This document shows positions 1-8,205 of a stretch of 21,531 nt of DNA, piece after piece. Made by a program: the position numbers and the translations under genes. This DNA comes from Bacillota bacterium (GTDB lineage: Bacteria > Bacillota > GCA-003054495 > Carboxydocellales > JAJZTU01). Every line of letters starts with the position of its first letter. Positions within the stretch are counted from its first letter, which is position 1. The stretch lies in the NCBI GenBank assembly GCA_021848765.1, contig JAJZTU010000018.1:1-21531 (forward strand), in the 5' to 3' direction. Below the pieces are notes generated by a model. The model was not told the origin of the DNA. It saw nothing but the letters and a program-made list of their open reading frames with translations, and did not search any database.

Positions 1-2
1 AT

Positions 3-545
3 AATTACACCAGAGGGCATTCTGAGAGAGTGGCCGGGTATTCTGTAGAAATCGCACGGGCCCTGAAGCTTCCGGAGGACCAGGTGGAGACAATCAGATA
101 CATGGCCCTGCTTCACGATATCGGGAAGATTGGGATTGAGGAACACATCCTTAACAAGCACGGGCAGCTTACTAATGAAGAATATGCCCGGGTTAAAGAA
201 CATGCGATTATCGGGGCGAATATTGTTAAAGAGGTAGAGCGGCTCGGTGATGCATACCTAAGCGTGCGTCACCATCATGAAAGATTCGATGGGGCAGGTT
301 ACCCTGATGGGCTCAAGGGTGAAGAAATCCCGTTGGGGGCCAGGATTATTGCCGTAGCTGATACCTTTGATGCGATGACTTCGGACCGGGTATACCGGAA
401 GGGATTGGCCCGGGATGTAGCCATAAATGAGCTGAAAAGAGTGGTAGGCCGGCAGTTAGATCCTGTTGTAGTTCAAGCCTTTGTAGCCAACTCTGAGAGC
501 AAACCGGAAGTCCAACGGGCCAGTGAACTGGCAGTGGAGGGATAG
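3..545 (+). CDS. HD-GYP domain protein, C-terminal part (5' end outside window)
   Basis: This is the C-terminal part of a probable cyclic-di-GMP phosphodiesterase or HD-GYP signalling protein. The frame is open to the left edge: codons before the GTG at 30 read NYTRGHSERV, the typical first motif of HD-GYP domains, so the gene begins outside the window. The metal-binding HD pair lies at about 114-119 within LLHDIGKIGI. The second histidine cluster and the GYP motif (HHHERFDGAGYPDG) lie near 270-311. From family knowledge, such domains hydrolyse c-di-GMP to pGpG or GMP, usually attached to a sensory or receiver module, which cannot be seen here. The protein ends about 50 residues after the conserved core with no further domain. 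The next gene starts about 110 bp downstream. The domain call is firm; the actual substrate is inferred. Confidence 0.9.
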   Translation, partial: NYTRGHSERVAGYSVEIARALKLPEDQVETIRYMALLHDIGKIGIEEHILNKHGQLTNEEYARVKEHAIIGANIVKEVERLGDAYLSVRHHHERFDGAGYPDGLKGEEIPLGARIIAVADTFDAMTSDRVYRKGLARDVAINELKRVVGRQLDPVVVQAFVANSESKPEVQRASELAVEG

Positions 546-652
546 TTGGACATAGAGGGATAGAATTAAGGATGCTTAATGATGCCCGTATCCTGAGTAC
601 GACCGGTGGGTGGTATGCGGATTGGGTTTATTGTTTTTTTGGAGGGGAGAAA

Positions 653-1192
653 ATGTTGGTCAGTGCAGTAGCCTTGGGACTTATTATTGGCTTGTTAACC
701 AAAAAAGATATCCGCGCTTTGGGACAACTGCCGGTGAGGGCTATATACCTCCCGGTTTTAGCCTTTGGTATCCAGTTTCTTTTGGACTTTCTGGCTGCCC
801 GTCAATACAGCTGGCTGCAAGACTGGTGGGGAATCATTCACAGCGCCAGTTACTTTTTCCTTTTCTGGTGGATATACCTAAACCGGGCTTTGCCGGGGAT
901 GTGGTGGATTGGCGGCGGAACCTTCCTGAACTTTTTGGTAATAATAGCTAATGAGGGATACATGCCTGTCCACCCGGGATTTCTGCCGGAGGAGGTCAGA
1001 TTGTCTTTGCTGCAGGGATTTAACGGGACCCACAGATTGCTCCGGGAGGACAGTGTTTTGTATTTCCTGGCAGACATTATTTATCTGCCTTGGCCTTTCA
1101 GGGAACTTAACAGCATTGGGGATGTGTTATTAGCTGCCGGCGCCGGTTGGCTGATCTTTCAAGGTATGCAAAAACCAACCAGGCCGGTCTGA
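653..1192 (+). CDS. DUF5317-like multi-pass membrane protein
   Basis: This is a hydrophobic protein of about 179 residues with four to five predicted membrane segments. They are the N-terminal VSAVALGLIIGLL, then IYLPVLAFGIQFLLDFL, a WGIIHSASYFFLFWWIYL stretch, WWIGGGTFLNFLVIIA, and the C-terminal IGDVLLAAGAGWLIF. The conserved-looking ANEGYMPVHP stretch after the fourth segment and the FLADIIYLPWPF...NSIGDVLLAAG tail match my memory of the DUF5317 family, whose function is unknown. The frame is open from 572, but ATG 653 is preferred because GGAGGGG at 641-647 sits five bases upstream and the protein then begins directly with a membrane segment. It lies between an HD-GYP gene and secA. No function is inferred from the context. 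Confidence 0.7.
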   Translation: MLVSAVALGLIIGLLTKKDIRALGQLPVRAIYLPVLAFGIQFLLDFLAARQYSWLQDWWGIIHSASYFFLFWWIYLNRALPGMWWIGGGTFLNFLVIIANEGYMPVHPGFLPEEVRLSLLQGFNGTHRLLREDSVLYFLADIIYLPWPFRELNSIGDVLLAAGAGWLIFQGMQKPTRPV

Positions 1193-1203
1193 GCTTACTA
1201 TCC

Positions 1204-1232
1204 TTGAAACTAAGAGGCAGGAGTGGTAAAAT
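1204..1232 (+). promoter_or_regulatory. Probable sigma-A promoter of secA
   Basis: TTGAAA at 1204-1209 and TAAAAT at 1227-1232 are separated by exactly 17 bases. Each differs from the consensus at one position. They lie just downstream of the DUF5317-like gene's stop and about 70 bases before the secA start, leaving a leader of about 65 nt. Only the sequence match and spacing support this call. Confidence 0.55.
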
Positions 1233-1304
1233 AATTTTTATGGGGCCAGTGGCTGGATTTTGCTTTGCCTGACTGTGCCTTTTCAGTTGAAAGGTGGATG
1301 GAGA

Positions 1305-3980
1305 GTGTTAAAATTCTTAAAAAGCCTTCTGGATGATAATGCCAGAGAAATTAAGAAGCTCAGTCGTATAGTTGAGGATATTAATAACCTGGAACCGGAT
1401 CTGGAGCGGCTGTCCGATGCCGGACTCCGCGGCAAAACTGCTGAGTTTAAATCCAGGCTGGAACAGGGAGAAACCTTGGATGAGTTGCTGCCCGAAGCTT
1501 TTGCCGTTGTTCGGGAGGCCTCTAAGCGTACCTTGGGAATGCGTCATTTTGATGTCCAGTTAATCGGGGGTATTGTCCTCCACCAGGGCAGGATTGCCGA
1601 AATGCGTACCGGTGAAGGTAAAACTCTGGTAGCTACCCTGCCTGCCTATCTTAATGCTTTGACCGGAAATGGGGTCCATGTGGTAACTGTTAACGACTAT
1701 CTTGCTCGCCGGGATAGTGAGTGGATGGGGAAAATTCACCGCTTTTTAGGCCTGTCCGTGGGTCTGATTGTGCACGGCCTGGATTATGATGAGCGCAGGG
1801 ACGCCTATGCTGCTGATATTACCTATGGCACCAATAATGAATTTGGTTTTGATTACCTGAGGGATAATATGGTGATGCATGCCGAGCAGATGGTGCAGCG
1901 GGAACTCAATTATGCCATTGTGGACGAGGTGGACTCCATTCTGGTGGATGAGGCCCGGACCCCGCTGATTATTTCCGGACATGGGGATAAGGCCACTGAT
2001 TTATATTATGTTTTCGCCAAACTGGTACCTAAGCTGAAAAAAGAACAGGATTATACTGTCGATGAGAAGGCCCACACTGTTGTGCTGACCGAACAAGGGG
2101 TGGCCAAGGTGGAGGACCTGCTGGGTGTGGAAAACCTCTATGAAGGTGACCATATGGAGCTTACCCACCATTTGAACCAGGCCTTGAAAGCTCATGCCCT
2201 GATGAAGCGGGACAGGGATTATGTGGTTAAGGATGGGGAAGTTATCATTGTCGATGAGTTTACCGGCCGCTTGATGATTGGCCGCCGGTACAGTGAAGGA
2301 TTACACCAGGCTATTGAGGCCAAAGAAGGAGTTAAAATTGAGCGGGAGTCCCAGACCCTCGCTACAATCACCTTCCAGAACTATTTCCGGATGTATGACA
2401 AGCTGTCCGGAATGACCGGTACGGCCGAAACCGAGGAACACGAATTCCGGAAGATTTACAAACTGGATGTAGTGGTTATTCCGACCAATAAAGAGAACCA
2501 GCGCCAGGACCTGCCTGATGTAGTTTACAAAAACGAGCAGGCCAAATACCGGGCAGTGGTTGAAGAGGTGGCTGAGCGGCATGCCCAGGGCCAGCCTGTG
2601 CTGGTGGGTACAATTTCCATTGAAAAATCAGAGCAGTTGAGCGCTATGTTAAAACGCAAAGGCATACCTCATCAGGTCCTGAATGCCAAGTTTCATGAAA
2701 AGGAAGCAGAGATTGTAGCCCAGGCGGGGCGTTTGGGTACGGTAACCATAGCTACGAACATGGCTGGACGGGGTACTGACATTCTCTTGGGGGGTAATCC
2801 TGAGTTCCTGGCTAAGGAGAAGGTCCGGGCTAAGGGCTATGATCTTCACGTTGTTGCAGCCGCTGCAGAGCGGGTACCGCCCGAAGACCCTGAAGTATTG
2901 GCAGCCCGGGAACACTATTTGAAATTTTACGAAGAGGTTAGCGGGCAAACTGCTGCTGAGCATAAGCAGGTGCTGGCCGTGGGCGGCCTGCATATTATCG
3001 GTACTGAGCGCCATGAGAGCCGCCGGATTGACAACCAGCTCCGGGGCCGGGCAGGACGGCAGGGGGACCCAGGTTCGACCAGGTTTTACCTTTCTTTGGA
3101 AGATGACCTGATGCGTAAGTTTGGTTCAGATAACATTGCTTCTTTGATGGATAAACTGGGAATGGAAGAAGATATCCCCATCGAACATGGGTTGATTACC
3201 AAGTCTATTGAGTCTGCCCAAAAGAAGGTGGAGGCGCGCAACTTCGATATCCGCAAGCACGTTCTGGAGTATGACGACGTAATGAACCAGCAGCGGGAAG
3301 TTATCTACGAGCAGCGCCGCAAGGTGCTCACCGGGGAGAATATGAAGGAAACTGTCCAGGGTATGATTGCGGATATTATCCTGGGCGCTTTGGAAATTTA
3401 CTGCAACAAGGGCGTACACCCCGAGGAGTGGGATTTGCAGGGGCTGTTGGAGTATGCAGACCAGCTTTTCCTGCCCGGGCATCCGCTGCAGGTGGAAGAC
3501 CTGACGGGACATACCGTGGAGGAAATTCAGGACATCCTGGAGGAAAAATCCTTTGCTTTCTATGACGCCAAGGAGGCCCACCTTGGGGCTGACAATATGC
3601 GGGAATTGGAGCGGGTAGTAATGCTCCGGGTGGTGGACGACAAGTGGATGGACCACCTGGATGCCATGGACCAACTGCGTCAGGGCATAGGGCTTAGGGC
3701 TTATGGACAGAAAGATCCTTTGGTTGAATATAAGTTTGAGGGTTTTGAGATGTTCCAGAACATGATTGCCAGCATCCAGGAGGATGTGGTGCGCTACATG
3801 TTCAGGCTTAACATGGTCGAACAGCATGAGGAAAGGCGCCAGCATGTGACCGAAAACCTTTATGCCGGCGAGGATATCCCCAAGCAGCCGGTCCGGGCGG
3901 CAAATGAACCGGGACGCAATGACCCCTGCCCCTGCGGCAGCGGAAAGAAGTATAAGAAATGCTGCGGCCAGGGCAAATAG
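1305..3980 (+). CDS. secA: Preprotein translocase ATPase SecA
   Basis: This is the motor ATPase that binds preproteins and drives them through SecYEG at the cytoplasmic face of the membrane. It has 891 residues from the chosen GTG start, in the usual range for Firmicute SecA. Visible landmarks are the Walker A MRTGEGKT near residues 100-107 and the DEAD-type VDEVDSILVDEARTPLIISG region near 206-225. Further on are GMTGTA, the NMAGRGTDI helicase motif and IGTERHESRRIDNQLRGRAGRQGD. At the C-terminus is a zinc-binding SEC-C tail with the pattern CPCGSGKKYKKCC. The open frame extends to a TTG at 1260, but GTG 1305 fits better because AAAGGTGG at 1290-1297 precedes it by seven bases and the protein then starts LKFLKSLLDDN, as SecA proteins do. 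prfB follows 27 bp later, a common gene pairing in Firmicutes. Confidence 0.97.
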   Translation: MLKFLKSLLDDNAREIKKLSRIVEDINNLEPDLERLSDAGLRGKTAEFKSRLEQGETLDELLPEAFAVVREASKRTLGMRHFDVQLIGGIVLHQGRIAEMRTGEGKTLVATLPAYLNALTGNGVHVVTVNDYLARRDSEWMGKIHRFLGLSVGLIVHGLDYDERRDAYAADITYGTNNEFGFDYLRDNMVMHAEQMVQRELNYAIVDEVDSILVDEARTPLIISGHGDKATDLYYVFAKLVPKLKKEQDYTVDEKAHTVVLTEQGVAKVEDLLGVENLYEGDHMELTHHLNQALKAHALMKRDRDYVVKDGEVIIVDEFTGRLMIGRRYSEGLHQAIEAKEGVKIERESQTLATITFQNYFRMYDKLSGMTGTAETEEHEFRKIYKLDVVVIPTNKENQRQDLPDVVYKNEQAKYRAVVEEVAERHAQGQPVLVGTISIEKSEQLSAMLKRKGIPHQVLNAKFHEKEAEIVAQAGRLGTVTIATNMAGRGTDILLGGNPEFLAKEKVRAKGYDLHVVAAAAERVPPEDPEVLAAREHYLKFYEEVSGQTAAEHKQVLAVGGLHIIGTERHESRRIDNQLRGRAGRQGDPGSTRFYLSLEDDLMRKFGSDNIASLMDKLGMEEDIPIEHGLITKSIESAQKKVEARNFDIRKHVLEYDDVMNQQREVIYEQRRKVLTGENMKETVQGMIADIILGALEIYCNKGVHPEEWDLQGLLEYADQLFLPGHPLQVEDLTGHTVEEIQDILEEKSFAFYDAKEAHLGADNMRELERVVMLRVVDDKWMDHLDAMDQLRQGIGLRAYGQKDPLVEYKFEGFEMFQNMIASIQEDVVRYMFRLNMVEQHEERRQHVTENLYAGEDIPKQPVRAANEPGRNDPCPCGSGKKYKKCCGQGK

Positions 3981-4007
3981 GTATTTAGAAAGTATGAGGT
4001 GGTTAGG

Positions 4008-5115
4008 TTGTTATCAGAACTCAGGAAGCAGTTGGAAGTTTTAGAAAGCAAACTAAACGAATTGAGGGTTTCTCTTTGACATAGCTGGGAAGTTGGAACA
4101 GATTGGGAAACTGGAACAGGAAACCTCGGGTGCGGGGTTTTGGGATGATCCGGCTGAGGCGCAGAAGATTATGCAAAGGCTAACCGGGCTGCAGGGGAAG
4201 GTTAAGGAGTTCACCGACCTGGAGAAGGCCTGGGAAGATGGGATGGTCCTCCAGGAGCTGGCTGCCGAAGAAGAGGACAGTTGGGCTTTAGGCGAGCTGA
4301 AGAAAAGTGTGCGGGCCCTGGAGAAGCAGGTCGGAAATTTGGAGTTGGCCGTGCTGTTAAGTGGGCCCTATGACCGGAATAATGCTATTGTTTCGCTGCA
4401 TGCCGGCGCCGGGGGGACAGAATCCCAGGATTGGGTGCAGATGCTGTACCGGATGTATACCCGCTGGGCGGAGAACCGGGGTTGGAAGGTGGATGTGCTG
4501 GACCTGTTGCCCGGGGACGAGGCCGGGGTGAAAAGTGCGACCCTGGAGATTGTGGGGGAAAACGCTTACGGGTATTTAAAAGCTGAGAAGGGAGTACACC
4601 GCTTGGTGCGAATTTCCCCCTTTGATGCTTCCGGAAGGCGGCATACTTCCTTTGCTTCTGTGGATGTGATTCCCGAGGTTGAGGAGGATGTGGCGATTAA
4701 CATTGACCCTGCTGAACTTCGGGTAGATACCTACCGTTCCAGCGGAGCAGGGGGGCAGCATGTTAACAAGACGGATTCGGCTGTACGGATTACCCATATT
4801 CCCACGGGGATTGTAGTGCAGTGCCAGAATGAGCGCTCCCAGATCAGCAACCGTACCAAGGCTATGAAGCTTCTCCAGGCCAAACTTCTGGACCTCAGGA
4901 TGAAAGAACAGGAGGCAGAACTGGCAGCTGTGCGGGGTGAGCAGATGGACATTGCCTGGGGCAGCCAGATCCGGTCCTATGTGTTTCATCCGTATAGCCT
5001 GGTAAAGGACCACCGGACTAATGTGGAGATTGGTAATGTCCAGGCAGTCATGGATGGGGAGCTGGATGAGTTTGTGTCGGCCTACCTGCAGAAGACCGCC
5101 AAGGAACAAGGTTAA
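4008..5115 (+). CDS. prfB: Peptide chain release factor 2, expressed by programmed +1 frameshift
   Basis: RF2 recognises UAA and UGA and triggers peptidyl-tRNA hydrolysis. The gene is in two frames. A short first part runs from TTG 4008 (GAGGTGG at 3996-4002 upstream) to an in-frame TGA at 4077-4079. The main part continues in the +1 frame from GAC at 4078. Joined, the protein has 368 residues. The SPF anticodon-like tripeptide is at 203-205 and the catalytic GGQ at 248-250, close to their places in E. coli RF2. The length and motif positions show that this is the normal regulated arrangement and not a broken gene. An annotation starting only at ATG 4093 would lose 28 residues. The gene lies 27 bp after secA and ends in a strong terminator at 5129. 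Confidence 0.95.
4065..4080 (+). promoter_or_regulatory. prfB autoregulatory +1 frameshift site
   Basis: The sequence AGGGTTTCTCTTTGAC contains a CTT codon (4074-4076) followed directly by the UGA stop (4077-4079) and a C. It is preceded by the Shine-Dalgarno-like GAGGG at 4064-4068. This is the classic RF2 frameshift signal: when RF2 is scarce, termination at UGA is slow, the ribosome slips from CUU to UUU, and full-length RF2 is made. The middle residues differ from the E. coli version, but the CTT-TGA-C core and the upstream purine-rich stimulator are both present. Confidence 0.93.
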
Positions 5116-5128
5116 GTTGAATTAAAAG

Positions 5129-5165
5129 TCGAAAAGGCCAGTCTCCGGCCTTTTCGATTGTTGTT
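5129..5165 (+). terminator. Rho-independent terminator of secA-prfB
   Basis: A perfect 11-bp stem is formed by TCGAAAAGGCC (5129-5139) and GGCCTTTTCGA (5147-5157) around a seven-base loop. A T-rich stretch (TTGTTGTTC) follows. It lies 14 bp after the prfB stop. Confidence 0.88.
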
Positions 5166-5169
5166 CGTC

Positions 5170-7072
5170 CGGCATGTTTACTGAGCCGATGGGTTGAAAG
5201 AAACCCTATCACCTAACCAGCGGGAAGATAACCCGTAAGCAAGGGCGTCACTGGCCAACGGTGGGGTCTGAAGGAAGCTGAAGGGGGAATCTGGAACATA
5301 GCGCAAGCGAACCGAGGATGGCTCTCCAGATGGGTAACCCTGCAACAAGTGGGAAAGCCCAAAAGCTGGATAATCCGGGGAGTTAGGACGGATGGGTTCA
5401 GATTCAGGCTAGTGAACTTAACCGGAGAAGCCCGGCACCATCCCTCATGGAAGGGTAGTCCCAAACAAGTGGAAACACAAGGGCGAGACGAAGTGGTGTG
5501 GGGTGGCAGATGAGTCCGTAATAGTGATTAACTCCCGGCCTGTGAAAGCTGGTAACAGACTGGAGGGGAAAACCGGGAGGACACTGCACCAAGTTGCAGT
5601 GAGGCACAGTTAGCCAAAAGCAACCGTGTCTGCGAAGGGACGAAGGTAAATCAAAGTATGCAACTTAGGAACCAAGCGATGGGAAGAGAAGATAACTACG
5701 GCGGAAAAGCCAAAGGGAACGGCCCAACCGGGGGTGACGAGCCTGCTGGGGGGTGCGCCCGCTTAGCCAGAGTACGGTGTCTGGAAAGGTAAGATTGCCA
5801 AAGAGCTAGAGACGCCTGGAAAGTCACAAGAAGAAACTGGCGCAAAATCGCAGAGAACCACGGAAGCATAGCGAAATGAGGTGAAGTGATGAAGAAATGG
5901 TATAGCTTAATTGACAAGGTTTACCGGATGGAAAACCTGGAAAGAGCATACAAAGCCGTAAAAGCCAACAATGGGGCTCCCGGAGTAGACGGGGTGACCG
6001 TGGAAGCGTACGGCATAAACTTGCAGGCAGAACTGAACCATCTTCATCACCAACTGAAAACCGGCATCTATGAACCAGACCCGGTACTGAGGGTAGAAAT
6101 ACCGAAAATGGACGGCCGTAAACGACCACTTGGGATACCCACAGTGAGAGACCGGATAGTCCAGCAAGCCCTTCTCAACATTCTGCAACCAATCTTTGAA
6201 CCAGATTTCCACCCCTCAAGCTACGGATACAGACCAGGACGCTCATGCCATCAGGCAGTAGCCAAGGCAGAAATGTTCATAAACAAATATGGCTTATGCC
6301 ATGTGGTGGACATGGACTTATCCAAATGCTTTGACCGGTTGGACCATAAGCTAATCCTGGAAGGAGTTAACCGTAAAGTTAGTGATGGCAGTATCTTGGA
6401 ATTAATCAAGAAGTTCTTGACTGCGGGAGTAATGAAAGACGGAGTGTGGGAGGAGACAGACCTGGGAAGTCCTCAAGGGGGGTCATCTCGCCATTGTTGA
6501 CCAACATTTACCTGGATAGATTCGACCAGGAAATGAAGCGCCTGAACATCCGCATAGTGCGCTATGCGGATGATATTCTGCTGTTTGCCCGAACATATCA
6601 AGAAGCAAAGCAATACCAGCAAATAGCGACAAGCTTCCTGGAAAGAAACCTAAAGTTAGTGGTCAACAAAGAAAAGACACACCTCACGGACAACCGCAAG
6701 GGAGTAGCCTACCTGGGCTTCGTAATATACGCCAAGCATATAAGCATTAGTCCCAAGAAGCTAAAAGCTATCAAAGAAACTATACGGAAAATGACTCCCA
6801 GGAACCACGGAATGAATGTGGAAGAAATGGTGCGGCGGCTAAATACCATACTGCGAGGATGGGCCAACTATTTTAGGGTGGCCAATTGCCAAGTACACTT
6901 TGGGAAGCTTATGGGATGGATAAGGCGAAGGTTACGGATGAAGAAGATGAAAGAGTGGAAAATATGGAAGGCACTGCACAAAACGCTGCGCAGGCGGGGC
7001 TATAAAGGCACGTTTGAGAAAATATCCATGACCACATGGAGAAACTCAGCCAGCCCGCTTGACTATACATTT
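5170..7072 (+). mobile_element. Degenerate group II intron (5' RNA domains plus broken RT, 3' end missing)
   Basis: About 720 bp of G- and A-rich, non-coding, hairpin-rich sequence precede a reverse transcriptase gene in the same orientation. This is the standard layout of a group II intron with RNA domains I-III and the ORF in domain IV. Segments such as the GGTCTGAAGGAAGCTG stretch near 5264-5279 and the GGGGGTGACGAGCCTGCTG stretch near 5730-5748 resemble intron RNA I have seen upstream of LtrA-like ORFs. The 5' boundary is uncertain (about 5163-5190) because I see no clean GUGYG. The 3' boundary is taken at the truncated RT. Between 7075 and 7140 I find no 34-nt domain V hairpin or domain VI, so the element looks 3'-truncated and unable to splice. 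It sits just downstream of the prfB terminator, a location typical of class C introns. Confidence 0.75.
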
Positions 7073-7075
7073 TAA
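5889..7075 (+). pseudogene. ltrA: Group II intron reverse transcriptase/maturase, frameshifted and truncated
   Basis: The first half (from ATG 5889, GAGGTGA at 5878-5884 upstream) carries the RT fingers: GAPGVDGVT, PDGRKRPLG-like KMDGRKRPLGIPTVRDRIVQQA, SSYGYRPGRSCHQA and VVDMDLSKCFD. The frame breaks in the G run at 6477-6482. One more G would fuse LGSPQGG to VISPLLTNIYLD. The second half continues with the catalytic YADD at 6563-6574, YLGF, and the maturase-domain motif RGWANYFRVANCQ. The joined protein would be about 395 residues. It stops at MTTWRNSASPLDYTF, about 25-40 residues short of where related proteins end with their PNxWF tail (from memory of the family). No HNH endonuclease domain is present. 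Two independent lesions make it a likely dead copy, although a single-base sequencing error in the G run cannot be excluded for the first. Confidence 0.85.
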
Positions 7076-7150
7076 TGAAGAATGAGATGCCGCCTCCCAG
7101 GGAAATGCTAATCTTCGGGGGAATAATCTCGTGGAGAGGTGCGACCTTCC

Positions 7151-8014
7151 TTGGCTAAACAGGTTCAGAAACCAAAACCGCTAAAGTTCTTATGGGAAAG
7201 TCTGGGTATCCTGGCTGGCTCGGCGCTTACTGCACTGGGACTGGTTTTATTCCTGATTCCCAATAGAATTGCCGCTGGCGGAGTGAGTGGAATCGCCACC
7301 ATTATTCACTATGTGGTCCATCTTCCGGTGGGGTTGACTATGCTGGCCATGGAGATACCCCTGTTTTTAGCCAGTGTAAGGCATTTGGGTTTGGGTTTTG
7401 GCATTCGCACTCTGTTGGGAGCCTTAAGCCTGCCGCTGTTCATCGATAGTTTTACCCCCTTGTTGCCTAAAGTGACCGACAATGACCTCTTGGCCTCCCT
7501 CTATGGCGGGGTCTTGGTAGGGGTAGGCATTGGGATTGTGTTCAGGAGCAGGGGCAGCACAGGGGGAACGGATGAGCTTGCTGCTTTATTACATAAATTT
7601 ACCGGATTTCCTTTAGGTCAGATTCTTCTCCTTTTGGACGGTTTGATAATTACCGGGGCAGGGGTGGTTTTTGGAATTGAGTCTGCCCTCTATGCCCTAA
7701 TTACAGTGTTTGTTACCGCCAGGGTAATCGATGTGGTCCAAGAAGGGTTAGCGGTGGTCAGGGCCGCCCTGATTATCTCTGACTGCAGTGAAGAGATTGC
7801 CAGGGGTATTCTGGAGCGCCTGAACCGGGGGGCTACCGCTCTCAAGGGTACAGGGCTTTATACGGGGAAGCAGCGGGAAATACTGGTGGCTGTGGTTAGC
7901 CAGTCGGAAGTGAGCCTGCTGAAGGAAGTTGTCTATGAAGTCGATCCCGGCGCCTTTTTAATTGTGGCCGATGTGCATGAGGTACTGGGGGAAGGCTTTA
8001 AGAAATGGGCATAA
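7151..8014 (+). CDS. YitT family membrane protein
   Basis: This is an integral membrane protein of about 287 residues. The N-terminal two thirds hold five to six hydrophobic segments, with motifs typical of the YitT family: LFLIPNRIAAGGVSGIATIIHY near the start and FRSRGSTGGTDELAALLHK in the middle. The C-terminal 80 residues, from about VVRAALIIS to VADVHEVLGEGF, form the soluble DUF2179 domain. The molecular role of the family is unknown; transport or sensing has been suggested. The open frame starts at GTG 7139, but that codon overlaps the ribosome site GGAGAGG (7133-7139). TTG 7151 is therefore the likely start, with 11 bases of spacing. The gene follows the intron remnant and precedes the TnpB element, so its original operon neighbours are unclear. 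Confidence 0.85.
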   Translation: MAKQVQKPKPLKFLWESLGILAGSALTALGLVLFLIPNRIAAGGVSGIATIIHYVVHLPVGLTMLAMEIPLFLASVRHLGLGFGIRTLLGALSLPLFIDSFTPLLPKVTDNDLLASLYGGVLVGVGIGIVFRSRGSTGGTDELAALLHKFTGFPLGQILLLLDGLIITGAGVVFGIESALYALITVFVTARVIDVVQEGLAVVRAALIISDCSEEIARGILERLNRGATALKGTGLYTGKQREILVAVVSQSEVSLLKEVVYEVDPGAFLIVADVHEVLGEGFKKWA

Positions 8015-8048
8015 GCCGGGTTTTTATATGAGCGTAAGCCTGGTTTAT
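8008..8048 (+). repeat. Two left copies of a 23-bp imperfect tandem repeat (third copy at 9610-9632)
   Basis: GGCATAAGCCGGG... (8008-8030) and AGCGTAAGCCTGG... (8031-8048) are related 23-bp units sharing GCRTAAGCC, then a G and T-rich tail. The TnpB element appears to have entered the second unit after TTTAT at 8044-8048. The sequence resumes at 9605, and a third unit, AGCGTAAGCCAGA..., starts at 9610. Joining 8048 to 9605 restores the 23-bp phase. The first unit overlaps the yitT stop. Confidence 0.5.
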
Positions 8049-8064
8049 CATTGCTTGGCAGAAG

Positions 8065-8088
8065 ACCCCTACTTCTAAAAGTGGGGGT
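8065..8088 (+). repeat. Left-end subterminal hairpin of the IS605-type element
   Basis: ACCCCTACTT (8065-8074) pairs with AAGTGGGGGT (8079-8088) around the loop CTAA: ten pairs with one T-G wobble. Subterminal hairpins of this kind are the recognition sites of Y1 transposases in IS200/IS605 elements. Confidence 0.7.
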
Positions 8089-8139
8089 GAATGCCGCTTC
8101 CCGCTTGTACAAAAAATTCTTTTAACCAAAACAAAACAC

Positions 8140-8168
8140 TTGTTCTTGTTGCCAATAACTGGTATGAT
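8140..8168 (+). promoter_or_regulatory. Probable promoter of tnpB
   Basis: TTGTTC (8140-8145) and TATGAT (8163-8168) are separated by exactly 17 bases. They lie inside the element between the left hairpin and the tnpB ribosome site AGGTGGTG (8191-8198). Confidence 0.55.
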
Positions 8169-8205
8169 AGAGGCGATAAAATAAATGAAAAGGTGGTGAA
8201 ATAGA

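Noticed and set aside
1260..1304. Upstream TTG 1260 as the secA start
   Set aside because: It has no ribosome site, and the extra 15 residues do not look like SecA. GTG 1305 has a good site and the expected N-terminus.
3126..3845. Minus-strand open frame of 239 codons inside secA
   Set aside because: It is a shadow of the well-supported secA reading frame with no ribosome site or domain.
4077..4079. Apparent premature stop at the start of prfB
   Set aside because: It is the standard RF2 programmed frameshift UGA, with correct flanks and a normal joined length.
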